Shown: positions 55,600 through 64,000 of the stretch, piece after piece | How positions within the stretch are numbered: the stretch's first letter is position 1 | Layout of the letters: each line of letters starts with the position of its first letter | From: Sulfurimicrobium sp963779055 | GTDB lineage: Bacteria; Pseudomonadota; Gammaproteobacteria; Burkholderiales; Sulfuricellaceae | Direction: 5' to 3' | Assembly (NCBI GenBank): GCA_963779055.1 | Contig: CAVZWN010000001.1 | Location: 558,001-622,000 of the forward strand | Length of the DNA: 64,000 nucleotides | The notes under the pieces: model-generated | What the model was told of the DNA's origin: nothing | Databases searched by the model: none | Seen by the model: only the letters and a program-made list of their open reading frames with translations | Position numbers and translations under genes: made by a program

Positions 55600-55706
55600 A
55601 AAACCCCCTCTACCTCCCCCTTGTCAGGGGGAGAACCAGATCGCTCCTCCCCAATTTCACCCCCCTGACAAGGGGGGCAGGGGGGTTGAGAGGCTGGGAG
55701 GGGTTT
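55600..55706. repeat. CCCCCTCTACCTCCCCCTTG palindromic repeat (family B, copy 3)
   Basis: Left arm AAAACCCCCTCTACCTCCCC (from 55600) continues CCTTGTCAGGGGGAG. The right half holds CCCCCTGACAAGGGGGGCAG and ends AGGCTGGGAGGGGTTT (55691-55706). It lies just upstream of the metK start, so metK mRNA or its promoter must cross or begin near it. Confidence 0.8.
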
Positions 55707-55751
55707 AATCAACATATCAATTATTTCACAGGATAGTGAAAACTTGTCTGA

Positions 55752-56780
55752 TCAGCGAACCGCGAGGCGCCACAGCGAGGTAAGCTCAGCCGCACGCGCC
55801 GCATGGAGCGGGTCGGTTTCATCCGATGCGCGGGGATGCGTCGGTTTTACATCCAGCCGCTCCACCACTTTCAGCCCTGCCTGGTCGAAGATAGCCAGCA
55901 ACTCGGCCCTCGTCCGCAGCCCCAGGTGTTCGGCGAGATCAGAAAGAATCAGCCAGCCCTCGCCTCCCGGCTCAAGATGGGCGACCAGCCCAGCCAGAAA
56001 ACCCTTCAGCATGCGGCTATCCGGGTCGTAGATTGCATGTTCGATTGGCGAATTTGCCCGCGCTGGCAGCCAGGGCGGATTACAGACGATCAGGGGCGCG
56101 CGTCCTTCCGGAAAAAGATCGGCCTGGATAATCTCAACCTGCGCCGATAGTCCAAGCCGATCAATATTCTCTCTCGCACACGCCAGAGCGCGCGGGTCCT
56201 GATCCGTGGCCACGATGCGCTTTACGCCCCGCCTCGCCAGGATTGCCGCCAGCACGCCCGTCCCCGTGCCAATATCGAAAGCCAGTTCCTTTGAAGGCAG
56301 CGGCGCCCTGGCCACCAGCCCCACGTACTCCCCGCGAACCGGCGAAAAAATGCCGTAGTGCGGGTGGATACGTGCGCCGAGCGCCGGGATTTCAACGCCT
56401 TTCTTGCGCCACTCGTGGGCACCGATCAAACCAAGCAATTCGCGCAGCGATACCAGCGAGGGCGAATCTCCGGGTCCATATGCTTCCGTGCAGGCTTCCC
56501 TCACGTCAGGCGCGCGCCTCAGAGGAATGCTGTAATCCGCCTCCAGCGGCAGCAACAGCATCCCCAGCACGCGTGCGCGCAGGGACTGGAACTGGCGATG
56601 AAAATGAAAGGCCTCGGCCGGTGAAGCTGCGGGCTTGCGCGGTTTGCGGTCGATGCGGCGCGCCATTGCCTGCTGCAACTGGCGCGCATTCTGGAAATCC
56701 CCCCGCCACAACAGCGCGATACCCTCGCAGGCCAGCCGATAGGCTTCATCCGCCTTCATGCGGTCATCGGCGACCACCAC
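55752..56780 (-). CDS. Class I SAM-dependent methyltransferase (NPPW type)
   Basis: About 342 residues. The N-terminal third is a separate helical domain (RLACEGIALLWRGDFQNARQ). The catalytic half has ELAFDIGTGTGVLAAILARRG (SAM loop), ATDQDPRALACARENI and the Asn-methylase-like IVCNPPWLPARANSP, suggesting N-methylation of a Gln/Asn side chain or a base. I cannot name the substrate. The start may be the GTG at 56780 or the ATG at 56762. The 267 bases between it and tRNA-Ala hold no gene I can support beyond the tRNA promoter. Confidence 0.85.
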   Translation of the reverse strand: MVVADDRMKADEAYRLACEGIALLWRGDFQNARQLQQAMARRIDRKPRKPAASPAEAFHFHRQFQSLRARVLGMLLLPLEADYSIPLRRAPDVREACTEAYGPGDSPSLVSLRELLGLIGAHEWRKKGVEIPALGARIHPHYGIFSPVRGEYVGLVARAPLPSKELAFDIGTGTGVLAAILARRGVKRIVATDQDPRALACARENIDRLGLSAQVEIIQADLFPEGRAPLIVCNPPWLPARANSPIEHAIYDPDSRMLKGFLAGLVAHLEPGGEGWLILSDLAEHLGLRTRAELLAIFDQAGLKVVERLDVKPTHPRASDETDPLHAARAAELTSLWRLAVR

Positions 56781-57006
56781 TCGCTTGGGCGGCGCTGCCC
56801 CGCTCTCTGAACGCCAGCGGGCAGACGGTTCTCGCCAGCTTCAGTCCAGTCAACCACAGGATAATCACTCACGCTGGCATCACCTTAAGCACCTTGCCCA
56901 AAAAATAAAACGTGTCATTACAACATAAATCATCACAGGAATTTCTAACGATGCGCTCCCGGAGCCTAATTTGCCGGCTGGTGTGAACACAGGAAAGCCT
57001 CCCGCC

Positions 57007-57035
57007 TTGACTTCAGGCATGATCCTGATTAGAAT
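57007..57035 (+). promoter_or_regulatory. tRNA-Ala promoter with GC-rich discriminator
   Basis: TTGACT (57007-57012) and TAGAAT (57030-57035) are 17 bases apart, twelve bases upstream of the tRNA. GCGC follows the -10, a discriminator typical of promoters repressed by ppGpp. The relA gene that makes ppGpp lies just beyond the tRNA. Confidence 0.75.
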
Positions 57036-57047
57036 GCGCAACGCTTT

Positions 57048-57123
<76 letters not shown>

Positions 57124-57130
57124 AAACTTG

Positions 57131-57160
57131 AAAAGCGCCGGTTTCGACCGGCGCTTTTCT
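57131..57160. terminator. Bidirectional terminator between tRNA-Ala and relA
   Basis: AAAAGCGCCGGT and ACCGGCGCTTTT form a perfect 12-bp stem with a TTCG loop. A and T runs on both sides allow termination of tRNA-Ala on the plus strand and of the relA operon on the minus strand. Confidence 0.88.
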
Positions 57161-59369
57161 ATTTCCGCCGCGCTTCGATGACCCCTGTCACATCGCGAAT
57201 CTGTGACAGGATTCTGGCCATCTGTTCCTGATCCGCCACCTGCGCAGAAAAGTTCATGCGCGCCTTGTCGCCACGGCTCTGGGTATTCACGGCTGTGACG
57301 TTGATTTTTTCGCGCATCAGCAGGTCTGAAATATCCCGCAGCAGGCCCTGACGGTCATTGGCTTCCACTTCCATATCGACTTCATAGCCTCTGCCGCTGC
57401 GGGTGCCCCAGCTAGCGGGCAACAGGCGCTCTCGCTTGGATTCAGGCAAATGCACGATGTTGCTGCAATCCTGGCGGTGAATCGCAACGCCCCGGCCCTT
57501 GGTGACAAAACCGATAATCGGGTCGGGCGGCACCGGCTTGCAGCACTTGGCCATGGTGGTCATCAGGTCGCCCACACCCACCACCAGCACGCCGGATGCG
57601 GCGGGGATGATGCTGCGGGCGCTGATCTGCCACTCGTCTTCCTCAACCTTGGGTTTGCCCTCGTCCAGAAACAGCGCCATGATCTCCCGGGCAGAAACAT
57701 CACCCCGGCCGATCGCGGCAAAGAGTTCTTCCGGCCTGGAAAACTGCGCTTTCTGGGCCAGTTTTTCGAGATTCGGGAAAGCCGCGCCAAGGCGATGGAC
57801 TTCCTTTTCCAGCGCAGCACGTCCTTCCTGCACATTCACTTCATGGTGCAGGCTGTTGAACCATTGACGGATTTTTGCCCTTGAGCGGCTGCTCTGGGTG
57901 TATCCCAGCGTCGGGCTCAGCCAGTCCCGGCTGGGGCCGCCTTCCTTGGTGGTCAGAATCTCCACGCGCTGGCCGTTCTGCAGCGTGTAGGTAAGCGGCA
58001 CGATGCTGCCATCCACCTTGGCGCCGCGGCAGCGATGACCGACATCGGTATGCACGTGGTAGGCGAAATCGACCGGCGTGGCACCCTGCCCCAGCGCAAT
58101 GACGCGCCCTTGCGGCGTGAGTACGTAAACGGTGTCCTGAAACAGGCCGGTCTTGAACTGATCGACCAGTTCATCCACATCCTGAACATCGTCTTTCCAT
58201 TCCATGATCTGCCGCAGCCAGGCGATCTTTTCCTCGAAGCGGGCATCTCCCTTGCCGCCTTCCTTGTAGCGCCAGTGCGCGGCAACGCCCAGCTCGGCAT
58301 GATTGTGCATGTCGTGAGTGCGGATCTGCACCTCGAGCGCCTTGTTTTCCGGGCCGATCACGGCAGTGTGCAGGGAGCGGTAGTTATTGCCCTTGGGGTG
58401 GGAAATATAGTCGTCGAATTCGCTGGGGATGGGCTGCCACAGGCTATGCGCCACGCCCAGCGCGGTGTAGCAGTCCTTGAGATCGTTCACCAGCACCCGC
58501 ACCGCGCGCACGTCGTAGACTTCGGAAAAATCCACTTTCTTGCGCTTCATTTTCTTGTAGATGCTGTAGATATGCTTGGGCCGCCCGGTGACTTCCGCCT
58601 CCACGCCATTCTTTTTCAGCTCCGCCCGCAACGATGCCATGACGGTGTTGATGTACTGTTCGCGATCCAGGCGGCGCTCATCAAGCAGCCTGGCGATTTT
58701 CTTGTAAAGCGCCGGTTCGAGAAAGCGGAAGGAAAGATCTTCCAGTTCCCACTTCACCTGCCACACGCCAAGGCGGTTTGCCAGCGGCGCATAGATATCC
58801 TGGATCTCGCGCGCGATCGTGCGGCGGGTTTCCTCATCGGCGCCGGGCAGTTCGCGCATGGCCTGGGTGCGCTCCGCCAGCTTGATCAGCACCACCCGGA
58901 TGTCTTCAACCATCGCCAGCAGCATCTTGCGCAGGGATTCTATCTGCCCCTGCTGGTCTTTCCTGCCATCCCTGGAAGACTTTCCCTGCCCCGCCGGCAC
59001 ACCCAGTTCGCCGATCAGCCCCATGCGCACCACACCGTCCACCAGCGCGGCGACACCTGGCCCAAAGCCTTCTTCGACCTGTGCTGCGCGCTCTGGCGAG
59101 CCATCAGCAACGGCTTGCAGCACCGCCGCGATGATGCTTTCCACATCCATGTTCTGGGTTGCCAGGATGGCCGCCGTTCCCAGGGCGTGGTCCAGCAGGG
59201 AAGCGCCCGTCGATGCCGTTTTATCGGCATACGAGGAAGCCGCCAGATCAGCCGCACGGCGGATTGCATCAAGATCCGTTCCGGAAAAGCATGCTTCCAT
59301 GGCTTGCAGCCACGGCAGGAGCGTATCGCCGCCGGGTTCTGAAATATGTTTGTTTGCCAGTGTCACCAT
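57159..59369 (-). CDS. relA: RelA-type (p)ppGpp synthetase
   Basis: 736 residues. The N-terminal HD hydrolase domain is degenerate: where bifunctional enzymes have HDxxED, this reads VLQAVADGSPE. The synthetase domain has YDVRAVRVLVNDLKDCYTAL, EFDDYISHPKGNNYRSLHTA (ExDD type, as in RelA and not SpoT) and VQIRTHDMHNHAE. TGS (about 400-460), a Cys-containing domain (KCCKPVPPDPIIGF; HRQDCSN) and a C-terminal ACT domain follow. I call it monofunctional RelA. The start is two bases after the comEC stop, so it is coupled to lolC-lolD-comEC. Confidence 0.95.
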   Translation of the reverse strand: MVTLANKHISEPGGDTLLPWLQAMEACFSGTDLDAIRRAADLAASSYADKTASTGASLLDHALGTAAILATQNMDVESIIAAVLQAVADGSPERAAQVEEGFGPGVAALVDGVVRMGLIGELGVPAGQGKSSRDGRKDQQGQIESLRKMLLAMVEDIRVVLIKLAERTQAMRELPGADEETRRTIAREIQDIYAPLANRLGVWQVKWELEDLSFRFLEPALYKKIARLLDERRLDREQYINTVMASLRAELKKNGVEAEVTGRPKHIYSIYKKMKRKKVDFSEVYDVRAVRVLVNDLKDCYTALGVAHSLWQPIPSEFDDYISHPKGNNYRSLHTAVIGPENKALEVQIRTHDMHNHAELGVAAHWRYKEGGKGDARFEEKIAWLRQIMEWKDDVQDVDELVDQFKTGLFQDTVYVLTPQGRVIALGQGATPVDFAYHVHTDVGHRCRGAKVDGSIVPLTYTLQNGQRVEILTTKEGGPSRDWLSPTLGYTQSSRSRAKIRQWFNSLHHEVNVQEGRAALEKEVHRLGAAFPNLEKLAQKAQFSRPEELFAAIGRGDVSAREIMALFLDEGKPKVEEDEWQISARSIIPAASGVLVVGVGDLMTTMAKCCKPVPPDPIIGFVTKGRGVAIHRQDCSNIVHLPESKRERLLPASWGTRSGRGYEVDMEVEANDRQGLLRDISDLLMREKINVTAVNTQSRGDKARMNFSAQVADQEQMARILSQIRDVTGVIEARRK

Positions 59370-59371
59370 TA

Positions 59372-61744
59372 TTAAAGCTTACCCTTATCTGTTTCCTGCC
59401 AATAACGCTTTCTAACCTGCCTCTGGCTCTGCAAGGACAAGCCATCTGCCCCAAAACGCAAATCCAGCGCACCGCTCTCGTCGGTACGCCAGGTTTTGAT
59501 GCCCCTCGCCCGATAACGTTCCAGGATTTCATCCTTGGGATGGCCGAAACGGTTGCGGTAGCCAACCGTAAAAATCGCCATTGCAGGCCGTACTGCATCA
59601 ATAAATGCCTCGGTCGAAGAAGTCAGGCTGCCATGGTGAGGCACGACCAGCACGTTCGCCGCCAGCGGCTGCGGCGATCTTTCCAGCATATCCTGCTCGG
59701 ACACGCGCTCGATATCGGCGGGCAGCAGGATACTGCCGAACCGCGAGGAAATTTTCAGCACACAGCCACGGTCATTATCCTTGAAACCATCGTACTGGTA
59801 GCTATCCTCCGGCGGATGAAGCATGGCGAATTTCACCCCATCCCATTCCCAGGATTGTCCGGCAAAACAGCGCGTATTATTCCTTACGCCTGTCAATGCC
59901 GGGCTGTCCGGCGGCAAAGAAGAAAGCAGCCATCCCACTGGCTCGGCCTGCAATACCGACTGGGCGCCGCCGGAGTGGTCGATATCGTCATGCGAAATGA
60001 TCATGCCGTCGAGACGGCTTATGCCGGTGCCGCGCAGGAAAGGCACGATGATGCGCGAACCTGAATCCGCTTCAGGGCCGAACTGCGGCCCGGCATCATA
60101 AAGCAGCGCATGTTCCCGGGTGCGGGCCACCACGGCCAGCCCCTGCCCGACATCCAGCACCGTCAGCCACAATTCACCCTGGGCGGGTCTGGGCGGCAGC
60201 ACCATGAACATCGGCAGGAACCAGACCACGCCCAGCCAGCGCGCAGGAAAACCGCGCGGCAACAACAGCCAGATTACCCCCAGCATGGCCACAACAAGCG
60301 TCCAGACCGGCGGGCCATGCTGCTGCCAGACCGCGACCGGCAAGGTGCTCAGCCAGGTCAGGAAAATCATGCCGCCCTCCATCGCAAGATGCGCAGCCAT
60401 GAGCAGAAAATCCAGCGGGAAAGCGGTGCCAAGCAGCGTCAGCGGCGTCACCACCAGGCCGATGAGCGGGATCGCCACGGCATTGGCCAGCGGCGAAACG
60501 ATGGAAACCTGCTGGAACATGGCCAGCAGCGCAGGCACCAGCGCCAGGGTGACGGCCCATTGCACCCTGCCCCACTCCGCCAGCCAGTGCGGGCGGCTGA
60601 TTCGTCCGGCGCCCGCGCCCATCATGGCGGCGACTGCGCCGAAGGAGAGCCAGAATCCGGGCGACAGCACCGCCCACGGGTCGAGCAGCAGGACCACCAG
60701 CAGCGCAAGCGCAATGACGCTGGAAGCGCTGCCGGCCCGCCCCAGCCACAGGGCCGCAGCTACCACGGAGAGCATGTACAGCGTGCGCTGGGTAGGCACG
60801 CCGAACCCCGCCAGCAGGGCATAAGCCAGCGCCGCCAGAACCCCGGCAATCACGGCCGCCTTGCGCGCGGGAAGGCGGAGCGTAAGAGTGGCGCTGCGCC
60901 GCCACAGCCAGTAAGCCAGGGCAAAAAAGAAGCCCGAAATCATCGTGACATGCAGCCCGGAGATGGACATCAGATGATTGACGCCGGTGCGCAGGAAAAC
61001 CTGCCATTGCGCCGGCGGAATCGCGTTCTGTTCGCCGATGGCCAGCGCTTTCAGCACTCCTGCATAGGGCCGGTTTTCAAGCACCTGCGACAGACGCACA
61101 GAGGCCGCTTCACGCACAGCTTCGACCAGGTAAGCCGGACGATAGACCCGCTCCGTCGCACGCCGGTTTTCCGGGCCTGCACGCACATATCCGGTGGCGC
61201 GGATGTTGCGCTCCAGCAGCCAGGCTTCATAATCGAAGCCATAAGGGTTGGCATTGCCATGCGGGCGTTTCAGGCGCACGGTCAGTTCCCAGCGCTCCCC
61301 TGGATGCAACTGCGGAACCGGATGTGTGGCAGGCCTGCCGAAACCGCCATCGAACCAGCTCAACTGGATATGGCCAGGCACCTGGGCGCCCGGCGTGATC
61401 ACCTTCTCCACATCGAATTCGAAGCGCAGGCCGCGCTCATTGCTGACCGGCAAACCGGCAACCACCCCGCTAATCTGGATATCCTGCCCTTCCCAGCGCT
61501 CCGGCAGGGCATCAGCGAGGCGCAGGTGGGCAAAAAATGCGGCCCAGAAAAAGCCGAAAGCCAGCCACAATATTTTGCTGAAAAACTGCCTCAGCCCTCT
61601 GGCAGGCCAGGATGAAGCGCGGCGCAGACCAAACAGCAGCAGAGGCAAGGGAAGAAGCAGCCAGGCCCAGAACAGGGCCGGAAGCGAGGATTGCTGTTGC
61701 AGCAGCCAGACACCGGCGGCAAAAGCCAGGATGTTTGACCGCAT
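59372..61744 (-). CDS. comEC: DNA internalisation competence protein ComEC/Rec2
   Basis: 790 residues. N-terminal TMs and an OB-like periplasmic domain (about 50-190) precede the Competence core (about 215-480), marked by NHLMSISGLHVTMISGFFFA and GVPTQRTLYMLSVVAAAL. The C-terminal MBL-like domain has LTVLDVGQGLAVVARTREHA and MIISHDDIDHSGGAQSVLQ, with the metal-site His and Asp retained. It forms the inner-membrane channel for ssDNA uptake. Two GC-rich hairpins occupy the 61 bases before its start. It is directly followed by relA. Confidence 0.95.
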   Translation of the reverse strand: MRSNILAFAAGVWLLQQQSSLPALFWAWLLLPLPLLLFGLRRASSWPARGLRQFFSKILWLAFGFFWAAFFAHLRLADALPERWEGQDIQISGVVAGLPVSNERGLRFEFDVEKVITPGAQVPGHIQLSWFDGGFGRPATHPVPQLHPGERWELTVRLKRPHGNANPYGFDYEAWLLERNIRATGYVRAGPENRRATERVYRPAYLVEAVREAASVRLSQVLENRPYAGVLKALAIGEQNAIPPAQWQVFLRTGVNHLMSISGLHVTMISGFFFALAYWLWRRSATLTLRLPARKAAVIAGVLAALAYALLAGFGVPTQRTLYMLSVVAAALWLGRAGSASSVIALALLVVLLLDPWAVLSPGFWLSFGAVAAMMGAGAGRISRPHWLAEWGRVQWAVTLALVPALLAMFQQVSIVSPLANAVAIPLIGLVVTPLTLLGTAFPLDFLLMAAHLAMEGGMIFLTWLSTLPVAVWQQHGPPVWTLVVAMLGVIWLLLPRGFPARWLGVVWFLPMFMVLPPRPAQGELWLTVLDVGQGLAVVARTREHALLYDAGPQFGPEADSGSRIIVPFLRGTGISRLDGMIISHDDIDHSGGAQSVLQAEPVGWLLSSLPPDSPALTGVRNNTRCFAGQSWEWDGVKFAMLHPPEDSYQYDGFKDNDRGCVLKISSRFGSILLPADIERVSEQDMLERSPQPLAANVLVVPHHGSLTSSTEAFIDAVRPAMAIFTVGYRNRFGHPKDEILERYRARGIKTWRTDESGALDLRFGADGLSLQSQRQVRKRYWQETDKGKL

Positions 61745-61805
61745 GGCTATTTATGGGGCCCGGCCAGCCCCCGGGCACACCGCCAGCAGGCGGGCGGGGC
61801 TGAAA

Positions 61806-62552
61806 TTACTGATCAAGCAGCGCCCCATCAACCAGCCTCAGGGTGCGATCCATTCGAGCCGCCAGTTCCATGTCATGCGTCACGATAACGAAACTGGTAT
61901 TCAGCTCCTGATTCAGTTCCAGCATCAGGTCGAACACGCCCTGAGCGGTATTGCGATCCAGATTCCCGGTCGGCTCGTCCGCCAGCACGCAGGCCGGTCC
62001 GGAGACCAGCGCACGCGCCACCGCCGCCCGCTGGCGCTCTCCGCCGGAAAGCTCGCCGGGGGTATGATCGAGGCGGTGGCCCAGCCCCACCTTCTGCAAC
62101 ATGGAAGCGGCACGTTCATAGGCTTGCTGCTTGGGCAGGCGCCGGATCAGCAGCGGCATGGCCACATTCTCAAGGGCCGAAAATTCGGGCAGCAGATGAT
62201 GGAACTGATAGATGAATCCCAGCGACTGGTTACGCAGATGTCCCCGCTCGGCTTCGTTCAGACCCTGAACAGCGTGGCCGAGGATTTCCAGTTCGCCTGA
62301 ACTGGCGTCGTCGAGGCCGCCCAGCAGATGCAGCAAGGTGCTTTTGCCCGAACCGGAGGCGCCGACAATCGCCACTCTTTCACCGGCTGCAATATCGAGA
62401 TCGATACCCAGCAGGACAGGCACCTCGACCTTGCCCTGCTGAAAAACCTTGCGCAGCCCACGGCAGGAAATGACAGGGCGGTGAGGGGTGAGGGGTGAGG
62501 AGTGAGGGGATAAAACCTCTTCCGTTCCAGTTTGGCGCGGTTCTGTCATCAT
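61806..62552 (-). CDS. lolD: Lipoprotein-releasing ABC transporter ATPase
   Basis: About 248 residues. Walker A VAIVGASGSGKSTLLHLL, Q-loop FIYQFHHLLPEFSALENV, signature LSGGERQRAAVARAL and Walker B ACVLADEPTGNLD are intact. I chose the ATG at 62552 (AAGGAG six bases upstream) over the ATG at 62570 that overlaps the lolC stop, and over the frame start at 62630. The first 25 residues (VLSPHSSPLTPHRP) are an extension encoded by repeated TCACCCC-like heptamers; a normal LolD would begin near VISCRGLRKVF. It powers lipoprotein release with LolC to LolA. Confidence 0.92.
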   Translation of the reverse strand: MMTEPRQTGTEEVLSPHSSPLTPHRPVISCRGLRKVFQQGKVEVPVLLGIDLDIAAGERVAIVGASGSGKSTLLHLLGGLDDASSGELEILGHAVQGLNEAERGHLRNQSLGFIYQFHHLLPEFSALENVAMPLLIRRLPKQQAYERAASMLQKVGLGHRLDHTPGELSGGERQRAAVARALVSGPACVLADEPTGNLDRNTAQGVFDLMLELNQELNTSFVIVTHDMELAARMDRTLRLVDGALLDQ

Positions 62553-62562
62553 TTCCGGCTCC

Positions 62563-63807
62563 TTACTCATACCGCAGCGCCTCTGCCGGATTGGTTTTCG
62601 ATGCGCGGTAGCTGGGATACAGGGTCGCAATCAAGGTCAGGACAAACGAAACCGAAGCCACATAAACCACATCTTTCACATCAAGTTCAGAAGGCAACTC
62701 ACTGATATAGTAAACATCTTTAGCAAGGAAAGTGACGCCAAAGAGACGTTCGATGGCAGGCACGATGACATCGATATTGAGCGCAAGCAGCACCCCGCCC
62801 CCGACCCCGATGAACATGCCGATCACACCGATCAGCGCACCCTGCACGATGAAAATCTTCATGATGCTGCCGGGCGATGCGCCCAGCGTGCGCAGGATGG
62901 CGATATCGGCCTGCTTGTCGGTCACCGCCATCACCAGCGTGGAAACAATGTTGAACGCCGCCACCGCGACGATCAGCAGCAGAATGATGAACATCACGTT
63001 CTTCTCGATCTGGATGGCGCGGAAGAAATTGGCATGCTGGCGCGTCCAGTCGCTGATGTAAAAATCGCCCCGCATCAGGTCCATCAGCTCGCGCGAAACC
63101 TGGGGCGCACGGTAAAGATCCTTCAGCGCCAGCCGCACACCTGAAATCCGGTCGCCCATGCGGTACAGCCGGGCCGCATCGTCCAGATGAATCAGCGCCA
63201 GCCCATAGTCGTATTCATACATCCCGACCTCGAAGATACCCCTGACGGTGAACTGCTTGAGGCGCGGCACCACCCCCGCCGGCGTCACCTGCCCCTGCGG
63301 CGCCATCACCACGATCTTGTCGCCCAGCCGCGCACCGAGCGCCCGCGCCAGTTCCGAACCCAGCACGATGCCGAATTCGCCGGAGCGCAGATCCTCCAGC
63401 CGCCCCTGCTTCATGTGGCTGGAAAACTGCGCCACCCCGCTTTCCAGCTCGGGCAGAATGCCGCGCACAATCGCCCCCTGCACCGCCTGATCGAAAGTCA
63501 GCATATTCTGGGCCATGATATAGGGCGCGGCGGCGGCAACATCGGGATGGCGCGAAGCTTCCGCCGCGACACTGCGCCAGTCGGCCAGCGTATTGTCACC
63601 GCCGGTAATCTGGATATGCGAAGCCACGCCCAGGATACGGCTGCGCAATTCCTGCTGGAAACCGTTCATGACCGAAAGCACCACAATCAGCGCCGCCACA
63701 CCCAGCGCAATGCCCGCCATGGAAATCAGTGAAATGAAGGAAATGAAGTGATTGCGCCGCTTGGCACGGGTATAGCGCAATCCGATGAAGAGTTCGAAAG
63801 GTGACAC
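62563..63807 (-). CDS. lolC: Lipoprotein-releasing ABC transporter permease
   Basis: 414 residues, GTG start at 63807. FELFIGLRYTRAKRRNHFIS and SLISMAGIALGVAALIVVLSVMNGF are the typical start with TM1. A large periplasmic domain (about 45-260) follows, then TM2-4 with NIVSTLVMAVTDKQADIAILRTLGASPG and ILTLIATLYPSYRASKTNPAEALRYE. The latter is the LolC/E-MacB end. A single permease gene suggests a LolC2D2-type transporter, as in many non-enteric proteobacteria. The 193 bases upstream to the window end hold no gene I can support. Confidence 0.94.
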   Translation of the reverse strand: MSPFELFIGLRYTRAKRRNHFISFISLISMAGIALGVAALIVVLSVMNGFQQELRSRILGVASHIQITGGDNTLADWRSVAAEASRHPDVAAAAPYIMAQNMLTFDQAVQGAIVRGILPELESGVAQFSSHMKQGRLEDLRSGEFGIVLGSELARALGARLGDKIVVMAPQGQVTPAGVVPRLKQFTVRGIFEVGMYEYDYGLALIHLDDAARLYRMGDRISGVRLALKDLYRAPQVSRELMDLMRGDFYISDWTRQHANFFRAIQIEKNVMFIILLLIVAVAAFNIVSTLVMAVTDKQADIAILRTLGASPGSIMKIFIVQGALIGVIGMFIGVGGGVLLALNIDVIVPAIERLFGVTFLAKDVYYISELPSELDVKDVVYVASVSFVLTLIATLYPSYRASKTNPAEALRYE

Positions 63808-64000
63808 GAATTTATCTATTTCAATTCAAAATGAGTGCCGGAACTATAGCAGATCAGGCGCTATCCCGGCACGCAGCGCTGCCGGGATTTTACTTTCTGG
63901 CGGGTGCTTATCAAAATACCGAGACAAGCGCTTAATCCAGGCGGCATAATTCAGTTTGTGTAGTGAGAGCGCTCATGCAAATATTGTTACCCGATCATTT

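Noticed and set aside
55585..55751. A SAM riboswitch upstream of metK
   Set aside because: The region is filled by the family B palindrome and shows none of the conserved core of known SAM riboswitches that I could recognise.
60110..61615. A 501-codon open frame on the plus strand opposite comEC
   Set aside because: It is rich in Gln, Arg and His with no domain, and the minus strand carries a clear ComEC. It is an antisense shadow in GC-rich DNA.
63975..64000. A possible gene start ATG CAA ATA TTG at the right edge
   Set aside because: Only eight codons are visible and the upstream ribosome site is weak, so it cannot be supported.

Overview
This window looks like chromosomal DNA of a betaproteobacterium. 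I infer the Nitrosomonadales/Sulfuricellaceae-Gallionellaceae neighbourhood from gene order and protein flavour; I ran no database search. It is gene-dense, with many 4-nt ATGA stop/start overlaps, no rRNA, no CRISPR, no IS element and no phage genes. Two tRNAs are present: Ser(CGA) and Ala(GGC).

Layout. 1-2 kb: the 3' part of a ClpX-like AAA+ gene, a VOC protein and an EamA permease. 2-12 kb: the succinylase branch of DAP/lysine synthesis (dapC-dapD, then yffB-dapE). It is interrupted by an N-acetylglutaminylglutamine-type amidotransferase and a large GGDEF-EAL-REC protein, and followed by prmB. 13-16 kb: a Na/Pi cotransporter and a tandem universal stress protein. 16.3-23.1 kb: a polyamine-linked cluster of mostly uncharacterised families. 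It holds divergent speD, an SPFH-SHOCT protein, a duplicated zinc-ribbon/DUF4178 membrane protein, a 46-aa small protein, DUF350, a membrane-fused spermidine synthase and a Tat-exported flavin oxidoreductase. 23-32 kb: an AI-2E exporter, tRNA-Ser, mltF and the ftsK-wbuC-lolA-rarA-serS operon. 32-40 kb: trxB, an Smr protein and an L-Ara4N lipid A cluster (arnT, arnE/F, arnB, arnC, split arnA) without arnD. 40-51 kb: an MBL hydrolase, fructosamine kinase, lplT, a tightly overlapped dinG-HIRAN-tsaB-rimI-udg operon, an ABC1 kinase with a helical partner, an NlpC/P60 peptidase and a patatin. 51-57 kb: a BarA-like hybrid kinase, metK and a methyltransferase. 57-64 kb: tRNA-Ala and the lolC-lolD-comEC-relA operon.

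Two features cut across the window. First, seven genes are broken by small indels, nearly all one extra base. They include serS and tsaB, which are normally essential, so I read these as sequence errors and not pseudogenes, and give reconstructed extents. Second, three families of intergenic palindromic repeats recur: CACGGAG/CACAGAG units, CCCCCTCTAACTCCCCCTTG-type arms, and one CGCAAAGACGCAAAGG-type hairpin. The best candidate for an undescribed system is the polyamine/SPFH/DUF4178/DUF350 cluster. It suggests aminopropyl chemistry at the membrane coupled to envelope sensing and periplasmic amine oxidation; that model is inference.
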